Shown: positions 50,808-63,125 of the stretch, one piece after another
Layout of the letters: each line of letters begins with the position of its first letter
Numbering within the stretch: position 1 is the first letter of the stretch
Source of the DNA: Blepharisma japonicum
Lineage: Eukaryota; Ciliophora; Heterotrichea; Heterotrichida; Blepharismidae
Direction: 5' to 3'
Length of the DNA: 64,000 nt
Assembly: GCA_949751835.1 (NCBI GenBank)
Contig: CATKHK010000122.1
Coordinates: forward strand, 45,259 to 109,258
The notes under the pieces: model-generated
The model's input: the letters and a program-made list of their open reading frames with translations, nothing else
Told to the model about the DNA's origin: nothing
Databases searched by the model: none
Position numbers and translations under genes: made by a program

Positions 50808-53081
50808 ATGAGATTAAAAATCAAGCAACTTGAGAATAGCCGACACAAGGAGATGGTGACTGCAGTCGGCTGGACTTCGTCGAATGAGCTTTATACATGT
50901 TCAGACGATAACACTGTCATCGTCTGAGATATTAATGGAGAACCTTTAAGCACTGCTTTTTCATTAGACATCCCTGTTAATGACATTTCATGGCAGCCAG
51001 CAGCCAGAGGCAGCTCAGAAACACTCGCAATCGCATGTATAGACGGAAGTTTTAAAATTGTCAGCAAAACTGGAAGAGTTGAAAGACACGTAACGGAAGC
51101 TCACAAGGGAGCTGTCATTGCAATCAAATGGAGCTATGACGCTTCAACTATTGCTACAGCAGGAGAAGACGGCCAAGTCAAAGTTTGGGCTAAAACTGGA
51201 AACCTGAGAAGTGCTATTGCACAAACTGACAGGTCTGTTTTTTCTCTTGCATGGTCTCCTGCATCAGACCAAGTTTTATACTCATCTCATAAAAATATTT
51301 ACATTAAGCATATCCAAGCAGGACAAAAACAGCTTCAATGGAAAGCTCACGAAGGCTGCGTGCTCAAAGTTGACTGGAACCCTTCAAACAATTTAATTAT
51401 TTCTGGAGGAGAGGACTGCAAATACAAAATTTGGGACACTTTTGGTAGAAACTTATTCAGCTCTTCACCATATGAGTATGTAATTACTTCTGTATCATGG
51501 TCGCCTAATGGAGATTTATTTGCAGTCGGAGCTTTTGATATGCTTAGACTTTGTGACAAAACTGGGTGGACTTATTCGTTGGTTAAGCCTAAGACAGGGT
51601 CAATTATGAATTTAGCTTGGAGCTGGGATGGAACCATACTGGCAGGCGGAGGAGGTAACGGAGCAACTGTTTTTGGATATTTAGTAGATAAAAAGAGATC
51701 ATGGCAAAATGTGGAAATTCAATTGCAAGAAGATAAAAAAATTTATGTGGTGGACGTTATTCATGAAATCAGCGAAGAGCTTGAGTTTAGAGATCGAGTT
51801 ATTAATTTTGCATTGGGATATGAGCATTTGGTTGTTACTACAACTACACAATGCTCAATATATGATGTACAGAATTGGCAGACTCCTAGCAGGTTTGATA
51901 TCAGAGAACCTGCAAGTTTGATTGTATTAGGCTCTAAGTATTTCGCATTGGTAGATTTAGTTAATGGACTTCAAATATATAACTATGAAGCTCGCCAGAT
52001 GAGCAATCCAAAGTTCCAAGGACTTCGAGTTGAGTTTTTGAATAATAAATTTATATCTCTGTCAACAGATATAGTCGTAGTAGTAGATACCGCTAACGCA
52101 AAAATGCTTAGACTTTTTGATCTTATCTCTGGCAAGGCCCTATCTCAAAACATTGAGCATAATCTTGAAATCCTTGAAGTGGGTGCTAACCAAGTTGACC
52201 ATGCTGCAGAGCGCAAACTTTGCATAATGGACAGCAATCGTGACTTGCTTCTTACCTCAGTCCACAAAAGTGAAATTACTAAGCTGTGCTCAATGGTTGA
52301 CTCTTTCAAATGGAATGAAAAAAGTGATATGCTAGCGGCTATTGCTGACGGAAAACTTTATGTTTGGTATTATCCCAATGTAGTCTACGTCGACAAAGAC
52401 TTACTTCAGCTTTCAAGATTCTCAAGAGATGTTTCAAACGAAGTCGGGAAAATGTGTGTAATTGATAGCTTTACAGGATCTCTGATAACTGTCAGGAGAA
52501 TTGATGGAAGAGTTGCAACACTCTCTGTTTCTCCTTATCCAGCTTTGTTGTATGAGAATAGTGACAGAGGACAGTGGGAAAAAGCTATAAGACTCTGCAG
52601 ATTTGTGAAAGACCCAACACTTTGGGCATGCTTAGGGGCTATGTCATTACATGCAAGAGAATTAAATACAGCTGAAATTGCTTTGGCAGCTATAGATGAA
52701 GTTGATAAAGTCCAGTTTATAAATTATGTTAAAACTATCCCTTCAGAAGCTGGTAGGAATGCGGAGCTTGCATTGTTTTGTAAAAGGTCACAAGAAGCTG
52801 AACAAATTTTATTGCAGGCAAGGCTGTACTATAGAGCTATTAAGATGAATATAAGGCTGTTTAAATGGGAGAGAGCTCTAGAAATAGCACTAGCAAATAA
52901 AAAACATATAGACACTGTGATTGGTTATCGAAAGAAATTTTTGGAGTCCTCTGGAAGAGAAGAAATGTTAGAAAAATTTAAACAGTTCGGAGAAATTGAA
53001 ATTGATTGGGTCGCGATAAAAACCAAAATTAAACAAGAGAAAGAGCAGGAAGCTCTTAGCGGAAGACCTTATGATGGGTAA
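50808..53081 (+). CDS. IFT80: Intraflagellar transport protein 80
   Basis: 757 aa (human ~777), ATG 50808, with an early TGA Trp in the first WD repeat ('VIVWDINGEPL'). Two WD40 propellers span about residues 1-560: 'HKEMVTAVGWTSSNELYTCS', 'HKGAVIAIKWSYDASTIATA', 'HEGCVLKVDWNPSNNLIISG'. A helical TPR-like tail follows with 'NAELALFCKRSQEAEQILLQ'. IFT80 is a subunit of IFT-B, needed for anterograde transport and cilium building. No intron. Strong length and domain agreement. Confidence 0.95.
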
Positions 53082-53136
53082 TTATAATAAGCTCTTTTAA
53101 AAATCTTATTTAAGAAAATTTTATACAATAACGAAT

Positions 53137-54055
53137 TTAATTTATAGTATCATTTAAATCTGGATCTTGCATATGAAAGCCTTTCCCAACACTATATCGT
53201 GTGCTCATCGGTGGCTTGATTTCAATTAAACTTGTGTCATTACCGCCTTCTTGAAAAGTTTTATTTTTCTTTTGATTTTGTAAATAAAGAAATTCCAATT
53301 CAGGAACATTGGATTCTTTATGATGACTTCTTACAGATTCGTAATCATTTAAGCTGTTTTCAGATGTCAACGATTTCGGCTTCACTTTTTGAAGCTTTCT
53401 CGCTTTCCTTTTTATAACAATAAACTCATATGTTGTCATCCCATGAGTTCAGAGTCAAAAATGAAGTAACTCCAGATAAATAATTCCGAAAAACCCCAGC
53501 GTATCTATTATTAAAAATAAGAATAGCATAGCCAAAATTAAATCTTCAAGATCCTTATCAATTCCTAGCCCATACAAAAATCCTTTGATAATCACTATAA
53601 CCTTAAAAATTATCAAATCTGCAAGTGTTAAGGTCACAGCCGGCAGCAAGCATATAAAAATCTTATAGTTTTTTCTTCCAACACAGTTATTTAATCATTT
53701 GCAATGATGATCAAATCTATCAACGCATCTGTGACAAGTCGCGCAATGTTTTGTATCCTCCCTCACATGGATTTTACATATGGTGCAATAGAAATTTGTC
53801 CTAGTCAAATTTGAACTAATTTGAAGTTTACGATTCTTTATTAACTGATGGATCTGATAAGGTTGCGAAGATACCAATAATAATTTCAAAGATCTGAATT
53901 GGATAGTAGGTCAAACAAAATGCATAAATCAAAGGCTGGTTAAGAAATGGAGCGATACATAGGCTTGATATTATGATTTCTAAAACAGTCGCAATTCAGC
54001 TGGAAAGCTGAAAAATATGATAAGGAGGACTAAAACCGTTTTTCTTCGGCTTCAT
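53137..54055 (-). CDS. DHHC-type S-palmitoyltransferase
   Basis: CDS complement(join(53137..53815,53832..54055)), 300 aa. Exon 1 carries two membrane helices and 'TLSDPSVNKES'. Exon 2 has the DHHC Cys-rich domain: 'FYCTICKIHVREDTKHCATC', 'RCVDRFDHHCKWLNNCVG' (W = TGA) and 'NYKIF'. Two more helices and a polar C-terminal tail follow. The catalytic Cys is that of DHHC; it transfers palmitate to protein cysteines. Several proteins in this window begin with MGC-type signals, candidate clients of this class. Subcellular location not evident. Confidence 0.95.
53816..53831 (-). other. 16-nt intron in DHHC gene
   Basis: Coding strand GTAAACTTCAAATTAG. A 16-nt intron that joins the membrane-helix exon to the DHHC domain. 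The A six bases from the 3' end is kept. Confidence 0.93.
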
Positions 54056-54351
54056 TTGTTCAAAATAATTATTTTGCTAATCATTTAAATGACTGGAAAT
54101 TGATTATTTTATAATAAAAAAGTCAGATATATTAAGACTCATTATTTATTTTCTTATATTCAAGTGTTATAATAAGATAAAGATTTTAAGTTACTTATTT
54201 CTATGCAAATTTCCTTCCTCATTATTGATCCTTATCTTTCATGATATTATTCACATTATAATAAATAATCTCAATCTTTAATTGGTCGTTTGGGGAGCAA
54301 TCAGCATTTTAGCTAAATAATAAATAATTTGATTATTTATCAATACAATAA

Positions 54352-54768
54352 ATGTCAGGGATTTGGAAATTATACACTAGACCATCAAATAATGGAGAAG
54401 GACAAACTGTTGAAGGTCTTCGCGGCATGGGGGAAGTAAAATATTACACTGGAAATGAGAATTTTGGAAGAAATAGCACGGTAGGATTTTGGTTTAACTT
54501 TAAGATGGCTCTCTGCTATGGATTCGGACTCTGGAGCTACGTTTATTGTACAAGAAATGGAATTAAAGCTCAAAGATGGCTATCTTCCTTAATTTTGACT
54601 GCAGTTCCATGCACTTATTTGTTAATTAGACATGGGGAAGATGTTCCTGTTGGTCACTCAAGAAGGCTAAGTTTGGAAGAGCGCCTAACTTTCTATCCAG
54701 TCACTAGAAGAGCACTTGAACGTGCTGTAGAAGAAGTTCTTAATGAGCCTAAGCCTTCTAACAACTAA
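54352..54768 (+). CDS. Small membrane protein, possibly mitochondrial
   Basis: 138 aa, ATG 54352. A polar N-terminus with Trp/Arg/Gly, two hydrophobic segments (~48-65, 'NFKMALCYGFGLWSYVYC', and ~79-92, 'SLILTAVPCTYLLI'), then a charged helical C-terminus. The layout resembles accessory subunits of mitochondrial complexes. No family is recognised and targeting is unproven. Confidence 0.62.
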   Translation: MSGIWKLYTRPSNNGEGQTVEGLRGMGEVKYYTGNENFGRNSTVGFWFNFKMALCYGFGLWSYVYCTRNGIKAQRWLSSLILTAVPCTYLLIRHGEDVPVGHSRRLSLEERLTFYPVTRRALERAVEEVLNEPKPSNN

Positions 54769-55096
54769 AGACTCAAATTGAATCTATTTTTGGTTTTATT
54801 AAGATTTTGCTTCTTTTTCATAAAATATCTGAAAATTTAATGACTTATAGTGTTTTATTTTTGCCTAAATATTAATTAAAACAATTTAATTTCTTTTGAT
54901 TAATTTGTGAATCAATAAGATATTCTTGCTTTAAAAATGTAAATTATAAGTTTATGTCAATAGAAATTATATAGATATAATGACGATTAAAATAATTATT
55001 TTTATCTTATAGTTTCTCCTATACTATACAGAATTTAATCTTTGTTTTATTTTTCAGATTTGATTAGCATTAAATAGCTGAGCATTATAATTATAA
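54769..55096. other. Intergenic, 328 nt
   Basis: AT-rich, no feature identified. Confidence 0.5.
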
Positions 55097-55747
55097 ATGG
55101 ATAAGCGAGACATGGACAACTCTTTTCGAGATTTCGCTAAAACAATCAAAGCCAATCCAAATAAGATCCCAGATGATATAATTTATCGTGCCAGGAAGCT
55201 TCAACCTTATAATCTGAAAAAAGAAAAATACCCAGAAATCAAGATGATTGATCGACCTCCGCTTCCATATCTTCACATTTCTAAAGTCTATAATCAGCCG
55301 ACACCTGAAAGAGCAAGACAAAAGTTAAGAGAAGCTAGGCTATCATCTCGCCCTCAGTCTGTTTGTTTTAGGTCTGATGAGAATTTTAATAACTCATGTG
55401 AGCGAGAATGCTCTTCTCGAAATTCTTCAAATGATAGCACACGAGATTTAAAAACCAAAAATTCACTAGAAAAGATATTAAAAAGTGAAGAGTGCATCAA
55501 TAAAATATCTGCCGTAGTAAAAAATGAAAAGGAAAAGTCAAATCATGCCATTGGGTTGTATAAAAAATATCATCAAAAGGCGAGGTCTTTATTTGAAAAC
55601 TCACGCAAAAAAGAAAATAAGAGTTTCTTGTTTTTAGAAAAGAATGAAAAAGATATGGCAGTCCAGGATTATAAGCAAGTTCAAGAAAAAATATCATTCA
55701 TCACAAAGGGAAAGCTACCTAAAAAATGCCCTGCAAAGGAGTTGTAA
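55097..55747 (+). CDS. Hypothetical protein
   Basis: 216 aa, ATG 55097. Highly charged, with a conserved-looking front ('IPDDIIYRARKLQPYNL', 'PPLPYLHISKVYNQPTPERA') and a Lys/Glu-rich rear with possible coiled coil. No membrane segment or known domain. Confidence 0.6.
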   Translation: MDKRDMDNSFRDFAKTIKANPNKIPDDIIYRARKLQPYNLKKEKYPEIKMIDRPPLPYLHISKVYNQPTPERARQKLREARLSSRPQSVCFRSDENFNNSCERECSSRNSSNDSTRDLKTKNSLEKILKSEECINKISAVVKNEKEKSNHAIGLYKKYHQKARSLFENSRKKENKSFLFLEKNEKDMAVQDYKQVQEKISFITKGKLPKKCPAKEL

Positions 55748-56015
55748 AAGATTTGAAATATTATATAAAAAATTAATTGATTTTCGTTTTAATCTAATTT
55801 TTAATATTCTTATTGTTGATAAATAACTGATAGACCATAAACGAACCCTTATTTTTTCCTGGATCTGTAATATTTATTACTAAATTTTATTAAATTCATT
55901 TTTAATAGAAATGCTATAAAAATTGAAAATTTTATGTTTATTTTTCTTAAATCCATTGGTTTTATTCATAAATAATAGTTTAGGGCATTTCTTATTTTAT
56001 CGAATCTATAATAAA

Positions 56016-58094
56016 ATGTCAGAAGCGGAAATAAAAGATCGAGTTGCAGCGAATTTCAAAAAAGCATTTATCCAGGCTGCAAGCGGATGTGGACGACAAA
56101 ATTGTTTAAATAAATACTGCAATCAGATAAGAAAAGGACTCTGAGCTAACCCAAATTTAATAGCTTTAAATCTCGTGAAAATTGCAAAAGAAGCTCCTGA
56201 AGGAGATCTAGAAAAATCGACTGAATTTATATACTGTGAAACTTTTGCTCCTTATTTTTCTGCAGCAGAACTTATAAATGCAGACCCTCAAACTATTATT
56301 GATGCATTCAGTGATATTTCATCTTTAGGATTAAGCTTCTATATTAATGAAAATGCTACTGAGACTAACACAAACATTGATTGGGTTGGATTTCATGAAG
56401 TTATTTCTAAAATGAATGGACTTGCACAGAAAGGAGTTTTGCCTAAAAATTGGCTAATGGATGCTGCGAAGAAATATTCACTGACAGCATATAGAAACCT
56501 ATATTACCCGCGCGTAGCTTTGATGCTTCTGACAGTTTCAGAAGGCTTGGAAATTGATAACTATCATGTTCTTATCTTTCTCAATGCACTTTTATGCAGT
56601 TCTCCCCAATTATTAGCATCTTTTTCATGCCTTATTGACACATTAGATTCCCGAGTCCTACAAGCTATTTTATGGAATCTCCAACAATTCATATCTCTTC
56701 GTATCATGAGAAACCTCAGAAATAAAGACCTTTTAGAAATTTCCTGGGTCACAAGAGTTATGGAGACCCTTTATAATTCTAATGAAAAAAACAAAAGAAT
56801 TAATTATCAAGAATTTTACAATGAAGTTGTTAATAAAGAAATTAACCTAAAAAATGAGTACAAATACTGAACAAAGCAGAGAAAAAATAAAAATAAACCA
56901 AATTTTGACAAAGAATTCACATTTGCGAGCTATCCGTGACTCTTTGATTCAAATTCCAAATCAGTATTTTTGCAGCTTGAAAGCAAAGAACAGATGCTGC
57001 GAGAAATTGAAATGGGCTCATTTATGTATGTACTTGGGCTTGATGATCCTTTTATTCATCTAGAAATCCGCCGTGATAATTTAATAGAAGACGCTTTGAC
57101 AAGATTAAGCAGTGGCGATTTAAATATCAAAAAACCTTTGAAAGTCCATTTTGTAGGCGAAGATGGGGTCGATGAAGGCGGAGTTCGCAAAGAATTCTTT
57201 CAATTGATTACAAAAGAATTATTTGGCCCTGGATTCGCTATGTTTAACTATTATGAAAGCCAAAGGCTGCTTTGGTTCAATCCTAACACACTGGAGCCAA
57301 ATGCAAGTTTTGAGCTTATAGGTAAAATCTTAGGGATGGCTATATACAATTCCATTATTCTCGATCTTCATCTTCCATTATCTCTTTACAAGAAAATTCT
57401 TAATAAGCCTACTTCTATTGAAGATTTACGAGAAATTGATCCTGATTTGGTAAAAGGGTTAGAGCTACTATTGGCGTTTGAAGGAAATGTTGAAGAAACC
57501 TTCTGCAGAACTTTTACAGTTGAGACCTTTTCTTTTGGGCATCCAGTTACCCAAGAGCTGATACCAGGAGGAAGTAATATTATGGTTACTCAAGAAAATA
57601 AGGCAGAATATGTAGATAAATATGTCAACTGATGGCTTAACGAAGGAATAAAAGACAAATTCGAAGCTTTTAAGCGCGGGTTTCTGAAAGTATGTGGAGG
57701 AGAGGTAATTCAATGGTTCAAACCAGAAGAGCTTGAGCTGCTTATTTGTGGAAACCCAGTACTGGATTTCTATGAATTAGAAAAAGTGACTGAATATGAA
57801 GGATACACAAGAGACTCAGAAACTATTCAAATGTTCTGGGAAGTCGTCCATTCATTTAATGAGAGCCAAAAGAAGCAATTCTTGAAATTCGTGACGGGAT
57901 CTGATAGAGCACCAATAAATGGGCTTGGATCCATGAGATTTGTGGTGTCAAGGAATGGAGGAGATTCAGAAAGGCTAATGACTGCTATGACTTGTTATAA
58001 TCACTTATTGCTACCAGCATATGGGAATATGGAGAGGATGAGGAGATTGATACTACTAGCAATAGAAAACGCTGAAGGATTTGGGTTAAGATAA
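56016..58094 (+). CDS. UBE3A: UBE3A/E6AP-like HECT E3 ligase with AZUL finger
   Basis: 692 aa, ATG 56016, several TGA Trp codons. The N-terminal AZUL zinc finger is clear: 'AFIQAASGCGRQNCLNKYC' with Cys25, Cys30, Cys35 and a later Cys74. The central ~250 residues are helical. The HECT domain starts near residue 300 ('FTFASYPWLF', 'FVGEDGVDEGGVRKEFFQLI'), with 'GSDRAPINGLGSM' and catalytic Cys660 in 'MTCYNHLLLPAYG', ending 'ENAEGFGLR'. Domain order equals E6AP, so UBE3A-like ubiquitin transfer, probably with proteasome association through AZUL. A second HECT gene at 13.7 kb is unrelated at its N-terminus. Confidence 0.94.
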
Positions 58095-58156
58095 TTTCGA
58101 ATTATAGTTAAATGGTACTAATTTTCTAAAAATATTAACTCGTGCATTCGTTGCAT

Positions 58157-61100
58157 TTAATTGAACAAATTTCCAGGTGCATAGGTGCATTCTTCTTCAG
58201 AGTCGCTCCTTTTAGGACTAGGATTACTCTTCTGAAATAGAGAAACAATAGCTCCTGAATTGTATTCATTTTCTTCAGCATCAGACTCCTCTCTTTTCTC
58301 ATCTATTTCACTTGGGATTTCATAATTTTCTTCTTCAGGACTTTCTTCCATCATTTCTTCAATTTTTTCATGTGTATTTTCTCCAGCATTTTCTTCGCTT
58401 TCTATCATTTGTGCTCTTTCTCTTCTCAACGCTTTTGCTGATTTCTTTTTTTCTTTTTCTTTATTTTTTTCCCTTTCTTTATTTTTTTCCTTTTCTTTAT
58501 TCTTCTCCTTCATAATTTTCTTCTTTTTTTTAATTTTTTCAAGATTTTCTGCGTTAGCGTTTGCTTCTAAAGTTGAGGTAGCTGTTTCAGTTTGTGACAT
58601 TAATTGAGAGTAGATGAGATTGTTTGTATTTGAAGTATATTCCTCTTCATTTTCTTCTTCGGCTTGGGTTTCATTAATCAGTTTTAGATTTTCAAAGGCA
58701 TGTGTAATTTCGTCAATACTGTTCGAAACTCTCCAGCATCACTCGCCTTGAGATGGAGGCCTGGCACCTAAACTTACTAAAAGAGCTCCAAAATCTTTGT
58801 CATTGTAGAGCTCGAATTGGTCAATACTCATAGGAATGATAGCGTATTCTCCAGTTTTAACTTCTTCTAAATAAACTTGGTAGTCCTTCATAATGCTTTC
58901 AATTGCGGATAAAATTGTGTCTTTTCCGTATTTGTTATAGGCTCTTGGGACTGCGTCTCGAAGATCATAGATATCTTCTTCACAGTAAATTTCTCTCATA
59001 GCTTCTCTTGCTTTTTCGATTCCTTTATTCAGTTTTAATATTTTGACTCTTTTTTGGACTTGCTGAGCAGTTTTGTCTTTTAAAAGTCCTGCTAAGATTT
59101 CATAAACACTTTCAAGATCTTTAAAAGTATTCCAATTATCAATTAAAATTTCGTCTTCTTCTCTTGCCCATTTGGTCTTTTTTTCCTTGGTTGGCTGAGA
59201 ATACACATTTTCGTCCATATCTTGGTCTTCTGCATTTGCAGTAGAAATTCCTTCATAATTGCTTAAAATTTGATTTTTGATATTTTTATCGCTAATTTTG
59301 AACAAGCTCTCCGTCACTAAAAGTCTATTTTTCTCAAAAAGGGCGAAAAACCTCGTCACAATAGTATTTACAAGATGATAGATATCTTTATATTTTGGGT
59401 TGTTTTTTGAAGTTTTATCATTCAAAATTTCATCAAAAATATTCAAGTATTCCATTTGGAATAAAACCCAATCTGCCATGCATTCATTAATTACTTTGTC
59501 TAAAAATGAAACCACATGCAAATTTACAGTGTCTGTATTTTCTTTGAATCTTTTCAGCAAGAAAAGATATTTAGAAATCACATCATGGTCAATCAGTAAA
59601 GAAAATTCTACCACAAAATTAAGCTGTCTTTCTTGATAAGAAGTTTCTTCGTCCTCTTCATTTTGGCTTTGATTTTCTTCATCTTCCTCCCCTTCTTCGC
59701 CTTCTTTAGTTGTTTTTTTCTTTTTTCGTGACAGTTTATCAGTTCTTACAGTCAGAGCTTTTCCTTGTGAGTATTCTTCAAGAATTTTAAATGTCATATG
59801 TGTAAATTCCACTATATCTTCTAAAAATTCTTTATCATTGACTCCAGCTTTCCAATACTCAAACGATTTCTTGCAAACTCTTGAAATTTCATGATAAAAA
59901 ACATTTTGCATTAAAATTTGTGCATTTCTTCTGGTGGTTTCTGTCTGTGAGTTATTCATATCACGAATAATATATAAAAACTCAGTACAAAATTTTAATG
60001 CTGCATGCAGTTCTCTTGTGTTGAATTCCTTTTTAGAAGTTTTTTTAAATTCATATAAAAATGACCTATAAAGATATTCAAAATTTGGAAGCTTCAAGGC
60101 TTCGGCAATTGGTGAGACATCAATATCTAATACCTCAGATTTGCAAGCATGCTTTTTTCTTAAAAATTCAAACATAAAAGCTTGGAATAAGAAATAATAG
60201 GTCTTGTCCTCGTCTTCAAGCCTCTCTGATTCTTTGTAAAATTCGACAAAAATGGTTTCAACAAGAGGAGAAAAACAATGGTCAAGCACTTCTTCAGCAA
60301 ATTTTCTGATTTTATCGAGTAAGAATTTATCAATTTTTGCAAGCTCTTGCTCACTTTTTTTACTTGGGAGACTTATCATATTTTCTTTTCTTTGAGGTCG
60401 AGCTCGATTCATTTGGCCTGGAATTTTATTGGCTTCGATTCTTTCTTTGAAGGGGTTGTGATATACTAATGTTGTTTTATCCATAGATCGCTGAATTTTA
60501 TAGCTACTTCCAAATCTTGAGTGGCGCGTTGGAAGTTCTTTCATCTGCAACCTTTGGTTTTCCATTTCTTTTTCTCTTAAGGCTTGAAGAAGAGAAACTG
60601 GTGCTTCTTTAGTCCACATCGACCCAGGCTGAAAATTTTTAAATATATGATAAAAAATTTCCAAAAAACATAAATTTAATTTTTTGATAACTGGATTAGT
60701 GAAATCTTGACAAAGATAGACAATAGCTTCAAGCACAGTTTCATCCGCAAGTTTATGTAGAAATCTCGTTTGGAGGTCTTTCATATTGTCTTCTCGAGAA
60801 TTATAAATTGCGATTCCTTTGTTTGCTTTTAAAACATGAGAGGTTTTATCAGGAACAGCCAATAAATTTCGAAAAAGATATACGATAAGTTCAAGCATTT
60901 GATCGTGCTGGTCGTTTCGTTGATCTGTAGGCTTGGATAAACATTCAGCAAGATGGTTGACTATCACTTTTATTGCATCTTTTGAAGTTATCACTGAAAG
61001 CTTGTAGTTTTGTAAAGACTCAATGTATTTTTGTTGGTTATAGTTCGATCTATCTGGCTTTTCGGTAAGAGAAACAAGGACAATAATGCAATAAAAAGCG

Positions 61101-61432
61101 AGCTGCCTGTCTTCTGGGTAACTTACAAGCAATTTTAATAGATCACTTTCAACTACATTTCACTCCCCGAGTTCTAATCTTTTAAGTGTGCTATCAGGAT
61201 TTTCATTCCTTAATAATTTATATAGCTCCTTTAAGAATTCAACACATTCTTGGCTTTTTATGTATGTTTCCACATTTCCAACTGTTTTTGTGCACCCAAG
61301 ACTCTGAACTAAAAACAGCAAATCATTAATTTCTTTGGGGTCTAAATGAACTTCTTCTATAATGTCTTCAGATTCTTCAGACTCACTAAGATTAATCACT
61401 TCTTGCTCCTCCGGGATCTCTTCGATTTCCAT
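58157..61432 (-). CDS. TIMELESS: TIMELESS/Tof1 replication-fork protection protein
   Basis: 1091 aa, ATG 61432, read through TGA Trp codons. An acidic start is followed by the Timeless N-terminal domain ('LLFLVQSLGCTKTVGNVETY', a long helical-repeat region, then 'TRHSRFGSSYKIQRSMDKT' as in animal 'SRHSRFGGSYVVQ'). A mid region with acidic linkers leads to a C-terminal part with 'KTKWAREEDEILIDNW' (Myb-like or PAB-type helix). The last ~140 residues are a low-complexity Lys/Glu tract. With Tipin it stabilises replication forks and couples helicase to polymerase. Tail-to-tail with UBE3A-like, 62 nt apart. Confidence 0.92.
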
Positions 61433-61499
61433 TTTTGGCGGGTTATTATGTAAGCTAAGGGTGCCTTTTATTAAAACAAACTAGCTAAATACCGTTAAA

Positions 61500-62604
61500 T
61501 TATTTATGGTGGTGCCCATGGTTTGCGTGGTGTGCGTGATGATCTTGGTGGCCATGCTCATTCTTTTCATGATGCTGCTCTTCAGGATACTCTGTCAGCT
61601 TTTTAGTCACGAATTCTTCCAAGCTCCTCAAATCAGCTGCAAATCTTCTAATTCCATCAGATAATTTTTCAGTAGCCATTTGGTCTTCATTTAGCTCCCA
61701 TCTGAATTTATTTTCATCAAGATTTTCCACCTTTGGAATTGTCATATCGGCAGCATCCTCTGTGGAAAGTCTTTTTTGGAGGGTAAAGCTTGAGTCGTCC
61801 ATTTCTTCTAGCTCTTTAAGCAGTTGAGGAGCAATGGTAAGTCTGTCACATCCAGCAAGCTCAATGATTTCTCCAGTATTTCTAAAGCTGGCACCCATAA
61901 TGATGGTTTTGTGCCCATGCTTTTTGAAATAATTGTAAATCCTTGTTACTGATTGCACACCTGGGTCTTCATGGCCAATGAAGTCTCTTCCACTGTTTTT
62001 CTTATGCCAGTCTAAAATTCTCCCTACAAATGGTGAAATTAAAGTGACATTAGCTTCAGCACAGGCAACAGCTTGGTAAAAGCCGAATAATAAAGTCAAA
62101 TTGCAATGGATTCCTTCATTCTCTAAGGCTTCTGCTGCTTTGATTCCTTCCCATGTGCTTGCAATCTTTATTAAAATTCTATCTTTACCGTAGCCAGCGT
62201 CTTCATAAAGCTTGATTATTTTTCTGGCTCTTTCAATAGTCCCATCCCTGTCAAAGCTCAATCTTGCGTCGACTTCTGTAGAAACATAGCCAGGAACAAT
62301 TTTCAAGATTTCCATACCAAAATTCACTGCAAGTTTGTCGCAAACGTCTTTTATTAAATCATCCCCTTGTGATCCTTTATTTCTTGCAAATGAAATAGCG
62401 TCGTGAAGTAAATGCTCATATTCAGGCTTTTGGGCTGCAGCTAAAATTAAAGTGGGATTTGTAGTAGCATCTTGTGGTGAGAACTGCTTGATCTGGTTAA
62501 AATCGCCAGTATCAGCTACAACTGTGGTCATCTGAATAGATAATTACGCTTTTAAGCTGGAGAAGGGCATTGGTCTCTAATTTTGGACGCTTTTTCCCTT
62601 CCAT
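61500..62604 (-). CDS. TALDO1: Transaldolase with histidine-rich C-terminal tail
   Basis: CDS complement(join(61500..62531,62548..62604)), 362 aa. The first exon '[19 protein letters not shown]' restores the family N-terminus (human '...MESALDQLKQF'), so the internal ATG at 62531 is not the start. Catalysis: Schiff-base Lys141 in '[12 protein letters not shown]', plus 'TTNPTLIL', '[12 protein letters not shown]' and '[10 protein letters not shown]'. Pentose phosphate pathway: moves a three-carbon unit between sugar phosphates in the cytosol. After the normal C-terminus it adds ~27 residues with 12 His, a likely metal-binding extension not usual for the family. Confidence 0.95.
62532..62547 (-). 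other. 16-nt intron in transaldolase
   Basis: Coding strand GTAATTATCTATTCAG. Removal joins 'LLQLKS' to '[11 protein letters not shown]' in the frame expected for transaldolase. Confidence 0.93.
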
Positions 62605-63125
62605 TTTTATCTAAATTTAGATTAAAGTTGATTGAATATTAATGCACTTTTTTGCAGCAGATAAATTGGCAATAATCATCATCCATGAATTTCTAAAAAT
62701 GAGATAATAATTCACACAAAAATTCTGAATTAAAATTGAATTTTATAAAAATATTTTTAAACCCCAGAAATTGAGATTTATTCTTGGTAATGCTATAAAC
62801 GTAATTATTTCATTTATTGTACAATATAACTAAATTATTTGGTCTTTTTGTAAAAGTTGATTTTATTATTTTTTCCTAAAATTTTTTAAAATATCTGCAA
62901 TTGAACATCTTTCAGCCTTTAAGGTGTTTCTTTATTCCAGAACTCTTGAAATTTTTAATTTTTGGGAAAATTTTTCTATTTCACCAGTGATTTCCTTTAC
63001 CATTTTCAAACTATTTAAATCAATAAATTAAAGTCTTATAATAATCATTATTTTTCTTTATAAATTTCTTAAAATTTTCTAATTAAACTTCAGGCATTTC
63101 TAGTCAGTTGAAATTAATTAAAATA
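62605..63125. promoter_or_regulatory. Divergent intergenic region, 521 nt
   Basis: Very AT-rich spacer between transaldolase (minus) and the 63126 gene (plus). It must contain two promoters. No element recognised. Confidence 0.45.

Noticed and set aside
62520-62531. ATG at 62531 as the transaldolase start
   Set aside because: The upstream 16-nt intron and first exon restore the conserved family N-terminus, so 62604 is the better start.
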